Source: Lampropedia hyalina DSM 16112
Lineage (GTDB): Bacteria > Pseudomonadota > Gammaproteobacteria > Burkholderiales > Burkholderiaceae_C
Reading direction: 5' to 3'
Assembly: GCF_900129055.1 (NCBI RefSeq)
Contig: NZ_FQUZ01000018.1
Coordinates: forward strand, 1-63,648
Length of the DNA stretch: 63,648 nucleotides
Shown here: positions 1-8,563 of the stretch, one piece after another
How positions within the stretch are numbered: the stretch's first letter is position 1
How the letters are laid out: every line of letters begins with the position of its first letter
Notes under the pieces: generated by a model
The model's input: only the letters and a program-made list of their open reading frames with translations
Databases searched by the model: none
Told to the model about the DNA's origin: nothing
Translations under genes and position numbers: made by a program

Positions 1-279
1 CGTGGCAGTCAGTATGCCAGTCAGGCCCACCGTGACTTGCTGGCCAGGCACCAGTTGGTGGCCAGCATGAGCCGCAAAGGCAATTGCTGGGACAACGCAG
101 TGATGGAGCGCTTCTTCCTGAACCTGAAGATGGAGCGTCTCTGGCAGCGCCGCTATGCCAATCACCAGGAAGCCATGGCCGACATCAACCATTACATCGT
201 CGCTTTCTACAACACCCACCGGCTGCACTCCAGCCTGGGATACCGATCTCCTGCTCAATACGAGAAAGCCAACACCTGA
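1..279 (+). CDS. IS3-family transposase OrfB, C-terminal part (partial)
   Basis: The reading frame is open from base 1 and gives 92 visible residues before TGA at 277-279. It begins with RGSQYAS, the region after the second catalytic aspartate of DDE integrases of the IS3 group. It continues with SRKGNCWDNA and the conserved MERFFLNLKMERLW, which carries the catalytic glutamate. It ends with the typical YNTHRLHSSLGYRSPAQYE tail. The protein cuts and joins element ends during transposition. The N-terminal part is outside the window, so whether the full element is intact cannot be judged. Confidence 0.92.
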   Translation, partial: RGSQYASQAHRDLLARHQLVASMSRKGNCWDNAVMERFFLNLKMERLWQRRYANHQEAMADINHYIVAFYNTHRLHSSLGYRSPAQYEKANT

Positions 280-316
280 AATGCCTTATCTCGGTGTCCA
301 CTAAAACTTGACCACA
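1..316 (+). mobile_element. IS3-family insertion sequence, 3' end (partial)
   Basis: The left edge of the window lies inside an insertion sequence. It holds the end of an IS3-type transposase followed by about 37 nt of non-coding terminal sequence. IS3 elements usually end in CA, so I place the right boundary near 316, after TTGACCACA. The left part of the element is outside the window. The sequence directly after it is the interior of a TonB-dependent receptor, so the element most likely interrupts that gene. The exact boundary is inferred and could be off by a few bases. Confidence 0.75.
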
Positions 317-329
317 ACAGGATGACGGT

Positions 330-1631
330 ATGCAGGTTGCCTTCGGCATGGGATCCACAGTACTCAAGCCCCCGAGTAACAACAGTATTTCTGTCCATGG
401 TGCTGATTACATGGGGCGCGATAAAACGGTCATGGTTCGCGCCGAGTACGACATTACGCCCGAAACCATGATCTATGGCGCATGGGGAAAACGCACCGAT
501 GACCACTTGGCCACCTTGGGGTATCCGACTGTCCAGCCTAATGGTGACTTCACGTTGAGAGCGACAACGGCCAGATATGCTTATGACACACAGGCTGGAC
601 ACGCTGGATTGAACACTCGGCTCAAAACCGGTACGGTGGGCCATCAGCTTGCGTTCAGCGTCAATTATTTTGACGAAGACTATGCGTCAGCGGGTGCCGT
701 TGGGGCACCGGGCACATCAAATATGTATCAGCCCGTTCCTTTGCCTATGCCTGTTGCTCCGGGGGCAGCGCAGAAAAGTACGGATACGCGCTTGACCAGC
801 TTCGCGCTGGCAGACACGATTTCTTTTTATGATGATCGTCTGCAACTGACGCTAGGTCTTCGAAAACAGCAAGTCAAGACGTTCAACGTAGCCAGCAATG
901 CCTTGTATAACAAGAGCGCAGTGACGCCCATGGCTGGTTTGGTCTTCAAACTGCGCGGCAATGTGTCTATCTACGGCAACTATATTGAGGGTCTTACCCA
1001 AGGGCCGACTGCGCCGGAAAATACAGGGCTGGACAATGCCGGCGAAGTCTTTGCTCCCTACAAGACCAAGCAACAAGAAGTGGGGGTGAAGGTGGATTGG
1101 GGTAACCTGACGACTACGCTCAGTGCTTACCAGATTGCCCGTCCTAATCCGATCACTGAGAACAACATTTACAGTCTTGATGGAGAGCAACGCAATCGCG
1201 GTATTGAATTGAATGTATTCGGCGAGCTAAACCGTTCCCTGCGTCTGCTGGCAGGTGCCACCATCATTGATACCAAAGTGACAAAAGCGGTCGGTGATAC
1301 GCTTGGGAAAAAACCAAGTGGTGTTCCTGCAACTCAGTTGAAGTTTGGGACCGAATGGGATACACCATTCGTACCTGGTTTGACCCTGACGGCGCGTGCC
1401 AGCTACAGCTCATCACAATACCTTGATGGCACCAATACCAAGAAAGTGCCAAACTGGAACCGCCTGGATTTAGGGGCGCGTTATGCGACACAAATTGCTG
1501 GCAAGGATGTGGTGTTTCGTGCCAATGTCAATAATGCCTTGGACAAGGACTACTGGGCAGCAGTGAACTCAGGTTATTTGGTGTTGGGAGCACCACGCAC
1601 CTGGACACTGTCCGCAACAGTGGATTTCTGA
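330..1631 (+). pseudogene. TonB-dependent siderophore receptor, 3' part, truncated by an IS
   Basis: About 433 residues of an outer-membrane beta-barrel receptor. The frame is open back to the IS junction (codons from 318), so the ATG at 330 is probably not a native start. Signal peptide, TonB box and most of the plug domain are missing; a full FhuE/FcuA-type receptor has about 700-800 residues. The visible part has the alternating polar and aromatic pattern of barrel strands, including an RNRGIELNVFGEL strand typical of siderophore receptors. It ends in TLSATVDF, the terminal aromatic residue being the usual BAM signal. The next gene, a PepSY membrane protein, starts one base after the stop, which fits a ferric-siderophore uptake operon. 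Without plug and signal sequence this copy should not make a working receptor. The missing 5' part may lie beyond the IS, outside the window. Confidence 0.8.
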
Positions 1632-1632
1632 C

Positions 1633-2796
1633 ATGCGTGCTGCCACGCTGAAAGGCTGGTTGTGGGTACACAAGTGGAGCAGCCTTGTCTCGATGCTGTT
1701 CATGCTGATGCTGTGCCTCACTGGCTTACCGCTGATCTTCTCGGATGAAATCAGGGCTTGGCAGAGTCCGCCGCCCACCGTCGAAGCGGTGGCACCCGGT
1801 ACTATCGCACCGGCACTGGAGACATTGGCTCATCAAGCACTGTCTGTCAGGCCAACGGGGCATATTCTGGTGAGCATGACGTTCCGTGAACATCAACCGC
1901 AAACCGTTCGAATCGTTACATCAAGCACAGGCGTGCTGCCTTCTCCTGGCATGTACATCCAGGCATTCGATCAACGCAACGGAAAGTTGTTGCCGCGCGC
2001 CGAAGCCCCCACGGGGTTCAAGTGGGTCATGCCTTTCATGCGGGTCATGCGGCAATTGCACGTTGACATGTATGCAGGGCTGCCGGGCATGTTGTTCCTA
2101 GGTTGCATGGGTTTGCTGGTATTTGTCGCAGTGGTTTCGGGTGTCGTGGTTTACGCGCCCTTCATGCACAAGCTCGACTTTGGGACGGTGCGTACCGATC
2201 GTGCGCCACGTTTGCGTTGGCTGGACTTGCACAACTTGCTGGGCATAGTGACTGTGGTATGGGTATCTGTGGTTGCGCTGACCGGCGTAATCAACACGTT
2301 GGCACCGCTTATTACCAGCCACTGGAAAGCGACGGACATGGAGCAGGTCATCAGGCCTTATCGCCAAATGCCACCCGTAGAAAACCGCATCGCGGTGGAA
2401 AAAGCCTTGACTGCTGCCCGTGCCGTGGCACCGGACATGCACTTGTTCAATTTCATTTTCCCCGGCACGGCACTCAGCAGCCCACACCACTACGCTGCGA
2501 TGTACGAGGGCAATACGCCACTGACCAAGCGTGTCATGTCATTTTCTTTGGTCGATGCCAGCACAGGCGAAGTGGTTGTTTTTGTGCGCATGCCTTGGTA
2601 CATGAAAACGCTTTTTGTGTCACAGCCGCTGCACTTCGGCGACTACGGTGGCCTGCCGCTAAAGATCATCTGGACGCTGCTGACGCTCATGACCATCGCA
2701 GTGCTGGGCAGTGGCATTTACCTGTGGCTGAAAAAGCCCTCGGGAGGAAAAGCCAAAATACGCCCACTCAAAAAAGCAAAGGAGTCCATCACATGA
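1633..2796 (+). CDS. PepSY-domain inner-membrane protein (iron-regulated, PiuB-like)
   Basis: 387 residues with a PepSY-associated membrane topology: a first helix at about residues 15-37 after the LKGWLWVHKW start, two central helices around 150-175 and 200-225 (the latter after WLDLHNLLGIV), and a last helix near 345-370. Family members lie next to TonB-dependent siderophore receptors and are thought to help release iron from the ferric siderophore, probably by reduction at the inner membrane. Conserved histidines, such as those in LHVDMYAG and LDLHNLLG, could bind heme. The gene starts one base after the receptor stop and overlaps the next gene by ATGA, so all three were probably one operon. 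The role is inferred from family and context. Confidence 0.85.
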   Translation: MRAATLKGWLWVHKWSSLVSMLFMLMLCLTGLPLIFSDEIRAWQSPPPTVEAVAPGTIAPALETLAHQALSVRPTGHILVSMTFREHQPQTVRIVTSSTGVLPSPGMYIQAFDQRNGKLLPRAEAPTGFKWVMPFMRVMRQLHVDMYAGLPGMLFLGCMGLLVFVAVVSGVVVYAPFMHKLDFGTVRTDRAPRLRWLDLHNLLGIVTVVWVSVVALTGVINTLAPLITSHWKATDMEQVIRPYRQMPPVENRIAVEKALTAARAVAPDMHLFNFIFPGTALSSPHHYAAMYEGNTPLTKRVMSFSLVDASTGEVVVFVRMPWYMKTLFVSQPLHFGDYGGLPLKIIWTLLTLMTIAVLGSGIYLWLKKPSGGKAKIRPLKKAKESIT

Positions 2797-3014
2797 ACCA
2801 CTCGCTGTGGATAGTCTTCCGCTGGCCACTGCTGATTGCTGTGGTAAGCATGGTCGGTCTGATCTCGGCACTGGTGGGTGATGGCGTGTGGGATGCGCTG
2901 TCATGGGCCTCACTGGGCTTGCCTGCGGTGGGCTTCAGCCTGTGGTGTTTACTGCCTTGGGTTCACCAGTTGGTACGCAGCCGTCAAAGCGGAGTCAGCG
3001 AACCATATCAATGA
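2793..3014 (+). CDS. small two-helix membrane protein of the siderophore operon
   Basis: 73 residues starting MNHSLWIVFRWPLL, with two hydrophobic stretches at about residues 8-30 and 38-60. The ATG overlaps the PepSY stop (ATGA), and GGAG lies eight bases upstream. Small proteins of this kind often follow PepSY proteins in proteobacterial iron-uptake operons and have no known function. I do not recognise a catalytic motif. A helper role to the PepSY protein is inferred only from the overlap. Confidence 0.7.
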   Translation: MNHSLWIVFRWPLLIAVVSMVGLISALVGDGVWDALSWASLGLPAVGFSLWCLLPWVHQLVRSRQSGVSEPYQ

Positions 3015-3124
3015 GGACACAGCTTGGAACCGAAGGCGAAACCCATCTTCCAGTGGTTTTTTCTGCAAACAATTTATATCAGATCACAACGATGCGTAAT
3101 GCGTCGGTGGCGCAGCATGCGATG

Positions 3125-4036
3125 CTATAAGTGAAAATCACCCGCAGCTTCTGGCTGGTAGAGCACTTTCTCGATGCGTATGCGGTGGGTTTGGTCTGAG
3201 ATGCGCCAGTCGATGGCATCACCTTCCTGGTAACCCAGAATGGCGGTGCCGATGTCGGAGAAAACCGATAGTTTGCCAGCACTGTCGTCTGCGTCTTTGG
3301 GGTAGACCAAGGATACTTCCACTTTTTCATTGTTCAGGTGCAGCAAGGCCCTGGAATTCATCGTGATGACACTTCGCGCGACCTGTCGTGCATCGACCAC
3401 GATGGCTCGCTCAATTTCGTGCTCCAACTCGAATACAGTTGGCCCCTGCTCCATCGCCACCAGATTCCTGAGCCTTGCCTTGTCGCTTTCGGTGACGTGA
3501 ATTCCGGTGGGGTGGCCCACGGCATTGTCACGCAGTAGCCGAAAATAACGCGCCGAGGTCATGGAAAACGATTGCAGCGTGGGCGTTTCGCCTTGGAGCA
3601 GGAAGCCACAGCGCAGGAAGGCATTCACCGAGCGCGTGTTGTCGGGGTGAATCTTGGCGATGAGCTTTTCGGCCCGCATATCGAAGAAGGCAAGTTTCAT
3701 GCCTTCGCGGATGGCACTGGCACCCAGCTTGCGACCCCAGTTGTCGCGGTTTCCGATGGCCAGAACGATTTCGCAGTCTGTGCCAGTCTTGACGAGACGC
3801 ACGAACCCCACCGGCACGTCATGTCGGTCGTAGGCCATGAAGAACCGGCCACTCTGGTTGAACAAATGGGTCAGGATGGGCAACTGAACCCGGCCAATGA
3901 CCTGTTCGATGAAGCGGGAGACGTGTCGCGAATCGCTCAGGTAGCGGATGACGCACTCGTCTTCCAGCCAGTCCATCAGATGGAGCGCGTTGGTCCGGGT
4001 GATTTCTGGACATAGCGCAATGAAAGGCTTACTCAT
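3125..4036 (-). CDS. bifunctional GNAT acetyltransferase / Rnk-type GreA-GreB C-terminal domain protein
   Basis: 303 residues with two fused modules. Residues 1-165 form a GNAT acetyltransferase; the stretch around GFVRLVKTGTDCEIVLAIG and the following NRDNWGRKLG fit its central strands and acetyl-CoA loop, and IHPDNTRSVNAFLRCGF is the classic GNAT C-terminal motif. Residues 175-303 match Rnk, the regulator of nucleoside diphosphate kinase: a short helical part followed by a GreA/GreB C-terminal domain with VSLVYPKDADD and GTAILGYQEGDAIDW. Rnk-like domains can bind RNA polymerase near the secondary channel. The target of the acetyltransferase is unknown. The gene stands alone, opposite to its neighbours, with an AT-rich stretch in front of it. 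Confidence 0.85.
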   Translation of the reverse strand: MSKPFIALCPEITRTNALHLMDWLEDECVIRYLSDSRHVSRFIEQVIGRVQLPILTHLFNQSGRFFMAYDRHDVPVGFVRLVKTGTDCEIVLAIGNRDNWGRKLGASAIREGMKLAFFDMRAEKLIAKIHPDNTRSVNAFLRCGFLLQGETPTLQSFSMTSARYFRLLRDNAVGHPTGIHVTESDKARLRNLVAMEQGPTVFELEHEIERAIVVDARQVARSVITMNSRALLHLNNEKVEVSLVYPKDADDSAGKLSVFSDIGTAILGYQEGDAIDWRISDQTHRIRIEKVLYQPEAAGDFHL

Positions 4037-4073
4037 ATCTTCACCACATTTGGTTGCAAGAATGAAAGCCCTT

Positions 4074-4089
4074 CATGGCCGTGGCCATG
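4074..4089. other. perfect palindrome upstream of the GNAT-Rnk gene
   Basis: CATGGCC-GT-GGCCATG is a near-perfect 16-base palindrome 38 bases upstream of the GNAT-Rnk start. A second small inverted repeat (CTTTC-AA-CGAAAG) follows at about 4096. They could be an operator or a 5'-UTR hairpin. No known regulator is recognised. Confidence 0.3.
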
Positions 4090-4239
4090 ACGGTTCTTTC
4101 AACGAAAGTCGCCATTATAGGCCGGTATGACAGGGTTCGTGAAAAATGATACGCGACAGCATAAGTTCATGCGCAGATTTTCTTTGCATGCAGAGAAATA
4201 AAATCCCTCGGAAACCACAGAGAAAGAATTTTCAACTTA

Positions 4240-4269
4240 TTGATAAGTAAAGATAATTTTTATTATAAA
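4240..4269 (+). promoter_or_regulatory. candidate sigma-70 promoter for metY copy 1
   Basis: TTGATA at 4240-4245 and TATAAA at 4264-4269 are 18 bases apart, in the AT-rich 380-base gap (4037-4415) between the GNAT-Rnk gene and metY. No riboswitch fold was recognised in this gap. The start would give a leader of about 140 bases. Confidence 0.45.
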
Positions 4270-4415
4270 TTCCGCCGATGAATATGCAAATAAAAACAGA
4301 TAATCACTTTTTGGCTATTCAACTTCCAGTGGTTTTCATATAAGCCGACTGCATGGTGACATCCCGAATAATGCCCTGACATTTTCGATCACCCCTTCAA
4401 ATCAGGAGATTTTGG

Positions 4416-5711
4416 ATGTCCGAGCAAGAAAAATCCCAATGGCAGTTCGACACCCTGGCGGTGCATGGCGGCTACCAGCCCGACCCCACCACCAAGGCCG
4501 TGGCCGTGCCGATTTACCAGACGACTTCGTTTGCCTTCGACAACGCCCAGCACGGGGCCGACCTGTTCGATCTGAAGGTGGAAGGCAACATCTACAGCCG
4601 CGTGACCAACCCGACCAACACGGTACTGGAAGAGCGCATTGCCGCGCTGGAAGGCGGCATCGGCGCACTTGCGCTGGCGTCCGGGCAGGCGGCCGTCACC
4701 TATTCGCTGCTGACGATTGCCGAGGCAGGCGACAACATCGTTTCTGCTTCCACGCTCTACGGTGGCACCTACAATCTGTTTGCCCATACGCTGCCGCAGA
4801 TCGGCATCGAAGTGCGCTTTGCCGATACCCGCCAGCCAGAGAGTTTCGAGGGGTTGTTCGATGCCCGCACCAAGGCGGTATATGTGGAATCCATCGGCAA
4901 TCCGCTGGGCAACGTCACCGACATTGCCGCGATTGCCGACATCGCCCACCGCCACGGTGTGCCGCTGATCGTCGATAACACCGTCGCCACCCCCTACCTG
5001 CTGCGCCCCTTCGAGCATGGCGCAGACATCGTGGTGCACTCGCTCACCAAGTACCTGGGTGGCCACGGCACCACGCTGGGCGGCGCGATTGTCGATTCCG
5101 GGAAATTCCCCTGGGCCGAGCACAAGGAACGTTTCAAACGCCTGAACGAACCTGAGGTGAGCTACCACGGCGTGGTCTTCACCGAAGCACTGGGAGCCGC
5201 CGCCTACATTGGCCGCGCCCGCACCGTGCCACTGCGCAACACCGGCGCGGCACTGTCGCCCTTCAATGCCTTTTTGATTCTGCAAGGCATCGAAACCCTG
5301 AGCCTGCGCATGGAGCGCATCAACGCCAACAGCCTGGCCGTGGCGCAGTTCCTGCAACAGCACGACAAGGTGGAGTGGGTCAGCTACGCGGCCCTGCCCG
5401 ATCACCCCGACCATGCCCTGGCACAGAAGTACCTGGGCGGCCATGCGTCTGGCATTCTCACCTTCGGAGTCAAGGGGGGCCGTGCCGGAGGCGAACGCTT
5501 CCTCGACGCACTGCAACTGTTCACCCGACTGGTCAATATCGGTGATGCCAAGTCGCTGGCCACCCACCCCGCTTCCACCACCCACCGCCAGCTCTCGCCC
5601 GCAGAACTGGAAAAGGCCGGGGTCAAGGAAGAAACCGTGCGCCTGTCCATCGGCATCGAGCACATCGACGACCTCATCGCCGATCTGCAACAGGCACTGG
5701 CTGCCGCCTGA
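4416..5711 (+). CDS. metY: O-acetylhomoserine sulfhydrylase, copy 1
   Basis: 431 residues, full length for the Cys/Met-metabolism PLP family (MetY type). It uses O-acetylhomoserine and sulfide, or another thiol, to make homocysteine in the cytoplasm. The start ATG follows CAGGAG with good spacing. [15 protein letters not shown] at the N-terminus and SRVTNPTN are family signatures. The PLP lysine is K212 in [11 protein letters not shown]. The C-terminal [15 protein letters not shown] and [12 protein letters not shown] are also conserved. A second gene at 29933 encodes a close paralog, with an identical 280-nt internal tract (5064-5343). metQ follows directly, linking the gene to methionine supply. 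Confidence 0.93.
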   Translation: MSEQEKSQWQFDTLAVHGGYQPDPTTKAVAVPIYQTTSFAFDNAQHGADLFDLKVEGNIYSRVTNPTNTVLEERIAALEGGIGALALASGQAAVTYSLLTIAEAGDNIVSASTLYGGTYNLFAHTLPQIGIEVRFADTRQPESFEGLFDARTKAVYVESIGNPLGNVTDIAAIADIAHRHGVPLIVDNTVATPYLLRPFEHGADIVVHSLTKYLGGHGTTLGGAIVDSGKFPWAEHKERFKRLNEPEVSYHGVVFTEALGAAAYIGRARTVPLRNTGAALSPFNAFLILQGIETLSLRMERINANSLAVAQFLQQHDKVEWVSYAALPDHPDHALAQKYLGGHASGILTFGVKGGRAGGERFLDALQLFTRLVNIGDAKSLATHPASTTHRQLSPAELEKAGVKEETVRLSIGIEHIDDLIADLQQALAAA

Positions 5712-5750
5712 CCCCCATCCACCATGAGTTTGCCCTCCAGGAGTCCACCC

Positions 5751-6578
5751 ATGCCCCACCATCCCATTCGCACCCTCTCCCGTACTCTTGCCAGCCTGCT
5801 GCTGGGCACAGGCATGCTGCTGGCAGCCGTGCCTGCCAGTGCCTCGGAACCGCTGGTGATTGCCGCCGATGCCCTGCCCCATGCGCAAATTCTGCAACAG
5901 GCCAGCAAGATCGACCCCAGCCTGAAACTCAAGATCGTCGAGTTCCCGAATGGCGTCAATCCCAATGAACTGCTGGCCGGCGGTGATGTGCAGGCCAACT
6001 ACTTCCAGCATGTGCCCTACCTGCGCCTTCAGGAACAGGCCCTGAAGCAAACCTTCGCCGTCGCAGCCACCGTTCACATTGAGCCGCTGGGCATCTATTC
6101 CCAAAAACACCAGAGCCTGAAGGATATTCCCAGCGGCGGCATCGTCAGCCTGCCCAACAACGCCAGCAACCTCAGCCGCGCCCTGTTCCTGCTTCAAGAC
6201 AATGGCCTGATTCGCCTCAAGCCGGAGTTCAGCGACCCGGCCACGCATCTGGCCAAGCCTGCCGACATCATCGAGAACCCCAGGAACCTGACGATCAAGG
6301 AAGTCGATTCGGCCCTGCTGCCACGCACCCTGCCCGATGTGGCCCTGGCCATCATCAACGGCAACTACGCGCTGGAGGCAGGTCTCAAGCCCGCCAAGGA
6401 TGCGCTGGCACTGGAGAAAGTGGCCAACAACCCGTATGCGAACGTGCTGGTGACCACCCCGCAACTGCTCAACGATGCCCGCATCCAGCAACTGACCAAG
6501 GTGCTGGAGTCGGCAGAGCTGGCCCGCTTCATTCAGAACCAGTACGAGGGTTCTGTCATTGCGGTGAATCCGCACTGA
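5751..6578 (+). CDS. metQ: MetQ/NlpA-family methionine-binding protein
   Basis: 275 residues. I chose ATG 5751 because AGGAG lies seven bases upstream; an in-frame ATG at 5724 has no clear Shine-Dalgarno. A cleavable signal peptide (LASLLLGTGMLLAAVPASAS) is followed by the mature NlpA fold, with NPNELLAGGDVQANYFQHVPYL and GIVSLPNNASNLSRAL characteristic of MetQ. It binds D- or L-methionine in the periplasm for the MetNI ABC transporter. There is no lipobox cysteine, so it is predicted to be soluble and not lipid-anchored. metN and metI are not next to it. It follows metY by 39 bases and is probably cotranscribed. Confidence 0.9.
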   Translation: MPHHPIRTLSRTLASLLLGTGMLLAAVPASASEPLVIAADALPHAQILQQASKIDPSLKLKIVEFPNGVNPNELLAGGDVQANYFQHVPYLRLQEQALKQTFAVAATVHIEPLGIYSQKHQSLKDIPSGGIVSLPNNASNLSRALFLLQDNGLIRLKPEFSDPATHLAKPADIIENPRNLTIKEVDSALLPRTLPDVALAIINGNYALEAGLKPAKDALALEKVANNPYANVLVTTPQLLNDARIQQLTKVLESAELARFIQNQYEGSVIAVNPH

Positions 6579-6659
6579 CCTTCGCTGTCGTTTTCGCAAA
6601 GGCGATAGAAGGGCCAAAGGCGCAACAGCACCGCCATGGTGCCGGGCTTGTTTTCATGC

Positions 6660-6692
6660 TCTGCCCGGTGCCTTCTGCCGGGCAGATACAAT
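6660..6692 (+). promoter_or_regulatory. hairpin and -10-like box upstream of bamD
   Basis: TCTGCCCGG and CCGGGCAGA (6660-6686) form a 9-bp stem, followed at once by TACAAT (6687-6692) 60 bases before bamD. The -10-like box has no good -35 at normal spacing. The hairpin lacks a T run, so it is not a standard terminator for metQ. Confidence 0.3.
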
Positions 6693-6751
6693 GGGCAGGC
6701 TTCGGACATGCCAGATGCCCGCCTTCTTCGTTTTCCCCAAGCCCAACGACT

Positions 6752-7573
6752 ATGCGCATTGCCTCTTCCCTCCGCCTTTTCCCTGCCTTCCGCCTCGGTG
6801 CCGTGGCGACTGTGGCCATTTTGCTGACCGCCTGCGCCACCCAGAACGAAGACCCGACGGCCACCTGGAACCCTGACAAAATCTACACCGAAGCCCAGGG
6901 GCAGATGAACAGCAGCGGCTACGACAAGGCCATTGAACTGCTGGAAAAACTCGAAGGCCGCGCCGCCGGAACCCCGCTGGCCCAGCAGGCACAGATCGAC
7001 AAGGCCTATGCCCAGTACCGCAACGGTGACCGCGCCCAGGCCATTGCCACGCTCGACCGCTTCCTGATGCTGCACCCCACCAGCCCGGCCGCCGATTACG
7101 CGCTGTACTTGCAGGGCCTCATCAACTTCAACGATGACCTGGGCATGTTCAGCTGGCTGACCAAGCGCGACCTGTCCGAGCGCGACCAGCGCGCCGCCAA
7201 GGATTCCTTCGAGTCCTTCAAGGCTCTGGTGGAACGCTTCCCCAACTCCAAGTACGCGCCCGATGCCCACCAGCGCATGCTGTACATCGTCAATGCGCTG
7301 GCCGCCTACGAAGTCCATGTGGCCAGCTACTACTACTCGCGCGGAGCGTATGTGGCCGCCATCAACCGTGCCCAGCAGGCTTTGCAGGACTACAAGGATT
7401 CGCCCGCGCTGGTCGAGGCCCTGCACATTCTGGAACGCTCCTACGACGCGCTGGGCATGACCGATCTGCGCGACGATACCCGCCGCGTCATCCGCTCCAC
7501 CCTGCCCCCAGCACCCAACGCCACCACGGATGCCGCCCCGAAACGCTCCTGGTGGAAGCTCTGGGGCGAATAA
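6752..7573 (+). CDS. bamD: outer membrane protein assembly factor BamD
   Basis: 273 residues. A lipoprotein signal peptide ends in the lipobox LLTAC with Cys28 as the lipidation site, and no earlier in-frame start gives a better signal peptide. The mature part consists of TPR-like repeats, such as QIDKAYAQYRNGDRAQAIAT and the conserved GLINF and DQRAAKDSFESFKALVERFP segments of the BamD/ComL family. BamD is the essential lipoprotein of the BAM complex that folds beta-barrel proteins into the outer membrane. The gene faces rsgA with an 18-base gap. Confidence 0.95.
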   Translation: MRIASSLRLFPAFRLGAVATVAILLTACATQNEDPTATWNPDKIYTEAQGQMNSSGYDKAIELLEKLEGRAAGTPLAQQAQIDKAYAQYRNGDRAQAIATLDRFLMLHPTSPAADYALYLQGLINFNDDLGMFSWLTKRDLSERDQRAAKDSFESFKALVERFPNSKYAPDAHQRMLYIVNALAAYEVHVASYYYSRGAYVAAINRAQQALQDYKDSPALVEALHILERSYDALGMTDLRDDTRRVIRSTLPPAPNATTDAAPKRSWWKLWGE

Positions 7574-7591
7574 GGCAAGGGAAGGGCTTTC

Positions 7592-8563
7592 TCAACGCCC
7601 CTGCAATTCCGCCAGAAACCGCTGGTATAACTGGTAGCGGCTGCGGGCAATCGCACCGTGGGTCGCTTCATCTTGCACCACGGCCTGCACCGCACAGCCC
7701 GGTTCGTGAATGTGGGTGCAGTTGTGAAAGCGGCAGCCCTGGGCATGGGCGTGGATGTCTGGCATCCAGCGGGTGAGTTGCTGGGGTTGAATGTGGCGCA
7801 GTCCGAATTCCTGAAAACCCGGCGAATCCAGAATGGCGGCACGCCGGGGCGCGGCCACACCATCTTCGTTTGCATCCGGCAACCAGTACCAGGTGGTGGT
7901 GGTGGTGTGCCTGCCGCTGTTGAGTGCCTGCGAAATGGCCGCCGTCTGCGCCTGTGCCTCGGGAATCAGGCGGTTGATGAGGGTGCTCTTGCCCACTCCC
8001 GACGGCCCCAGCACCAGCGTGCGACGCTGCTGCAAACGCGCCTGCAAGGCCGCAAAGTCCGTGCCACCCGATGCCGATTCCAGCTGCAACCGCAGCACCG
8101 GGTACAGTGGCTGTGATTCGCCATCCTGCATGACGCGGTAGGCCGCCAGCCGCTGCCATGCCTGCGCGAATGCGTCGGGCACATCTTCCTTGTTCAGGCC
8201 AATGATGGCAGCAATGCCCTGCTCCTGCGCGGCAATCAGTGCCCGTGCCAGTTGCCCTTCGGAAAACACCGGCTCGGCCGCCAGCAGCACCAGAATCTGG
8301 TCGATGTTGGCCGCAAATGCCTTGGTGCGCACTTCGTCTTGCCGGTAGAACAGGTTGTCGCGCGGCAATACGGCTTCAATGGTTCCCTCCTCGCCCTGAC
8401 CGGCGGGCGCGGCGCGCCACTGCACGCGGTCGCCCACCACCGCCTGGCTTTTCTTGCCGCGTGGATGGCAGATGCGGCGCGAACCATCGTCCGATTCCAC
8501 CACGCAATGGCGACCGTGGCTGTTCACCACCAGACCGTGCAGCAGGGCATGGGTTTGCGTCAT
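7592..8563 (-). CDS. rsgA: small ribosomal subunit biogenesis GTPase RsgA
   Basis: 323 residues. The start MTQTHALLHG at 8563 overlaps the upstream protease stop by ATGA, which decides it over longer readings. The order is an N-terminal OB fold, a circularly permuted GTPase with G4 NKED (124-127) before the P-loop GPSGVGKST (186-194), a G3-type DSPG, and a C-terminal zinc region with CRFHNCTHIHEPGC. RsgA checks maturation of the 30S subunit and needs the ribosome for GTPase activity. It is translationally coupled to the M48 protease gene. Confidence 0.95.
   Translation of the reverse strand: MTQTHALLHGLVVNSHGRHCVVESDDGSRRICHPRGKKSQAVVGDRVQWRAAPAGQGEEGTIEAVLPRDNLFYRQDEVRTKAFAANIDQILVLLAAEPVFSEGQLARALIAAQEQGIAAIIGLNKEDVPDAFAQAWQRLAAYRVMQDGESQPLYPVLRLQLESASGGTDFAALQARLQQRRTLVLGPSGVGKSTLINRLIPEAQAQTAAISQALNSGRHTTTTTWYWLPDANEDGVAAPRRAAILDSPGFQEFGLRHIQPQQLTRWMPDIHAHAQGCRFHNCTHIHEPGCAVQAVVQDEATHGAIARSRYQLYQRFLAELQGR

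Noticed and set aside
4037-4415. SAM riboswitch in front of metY copy 1
   Set aside because: No recognisable SAM-I, SAM-II or SAH fold was found; the gap is AT-rich and shows only a sigma-70-like promoter.
4389-6617. Long antisense reading frame of 742 codons over metY-metQ
   Set aside because: It is the reverse shadow of GC-rich genes, with Gly/Gln-rich content and no domain. A similar shadow lies over metY copy 2.
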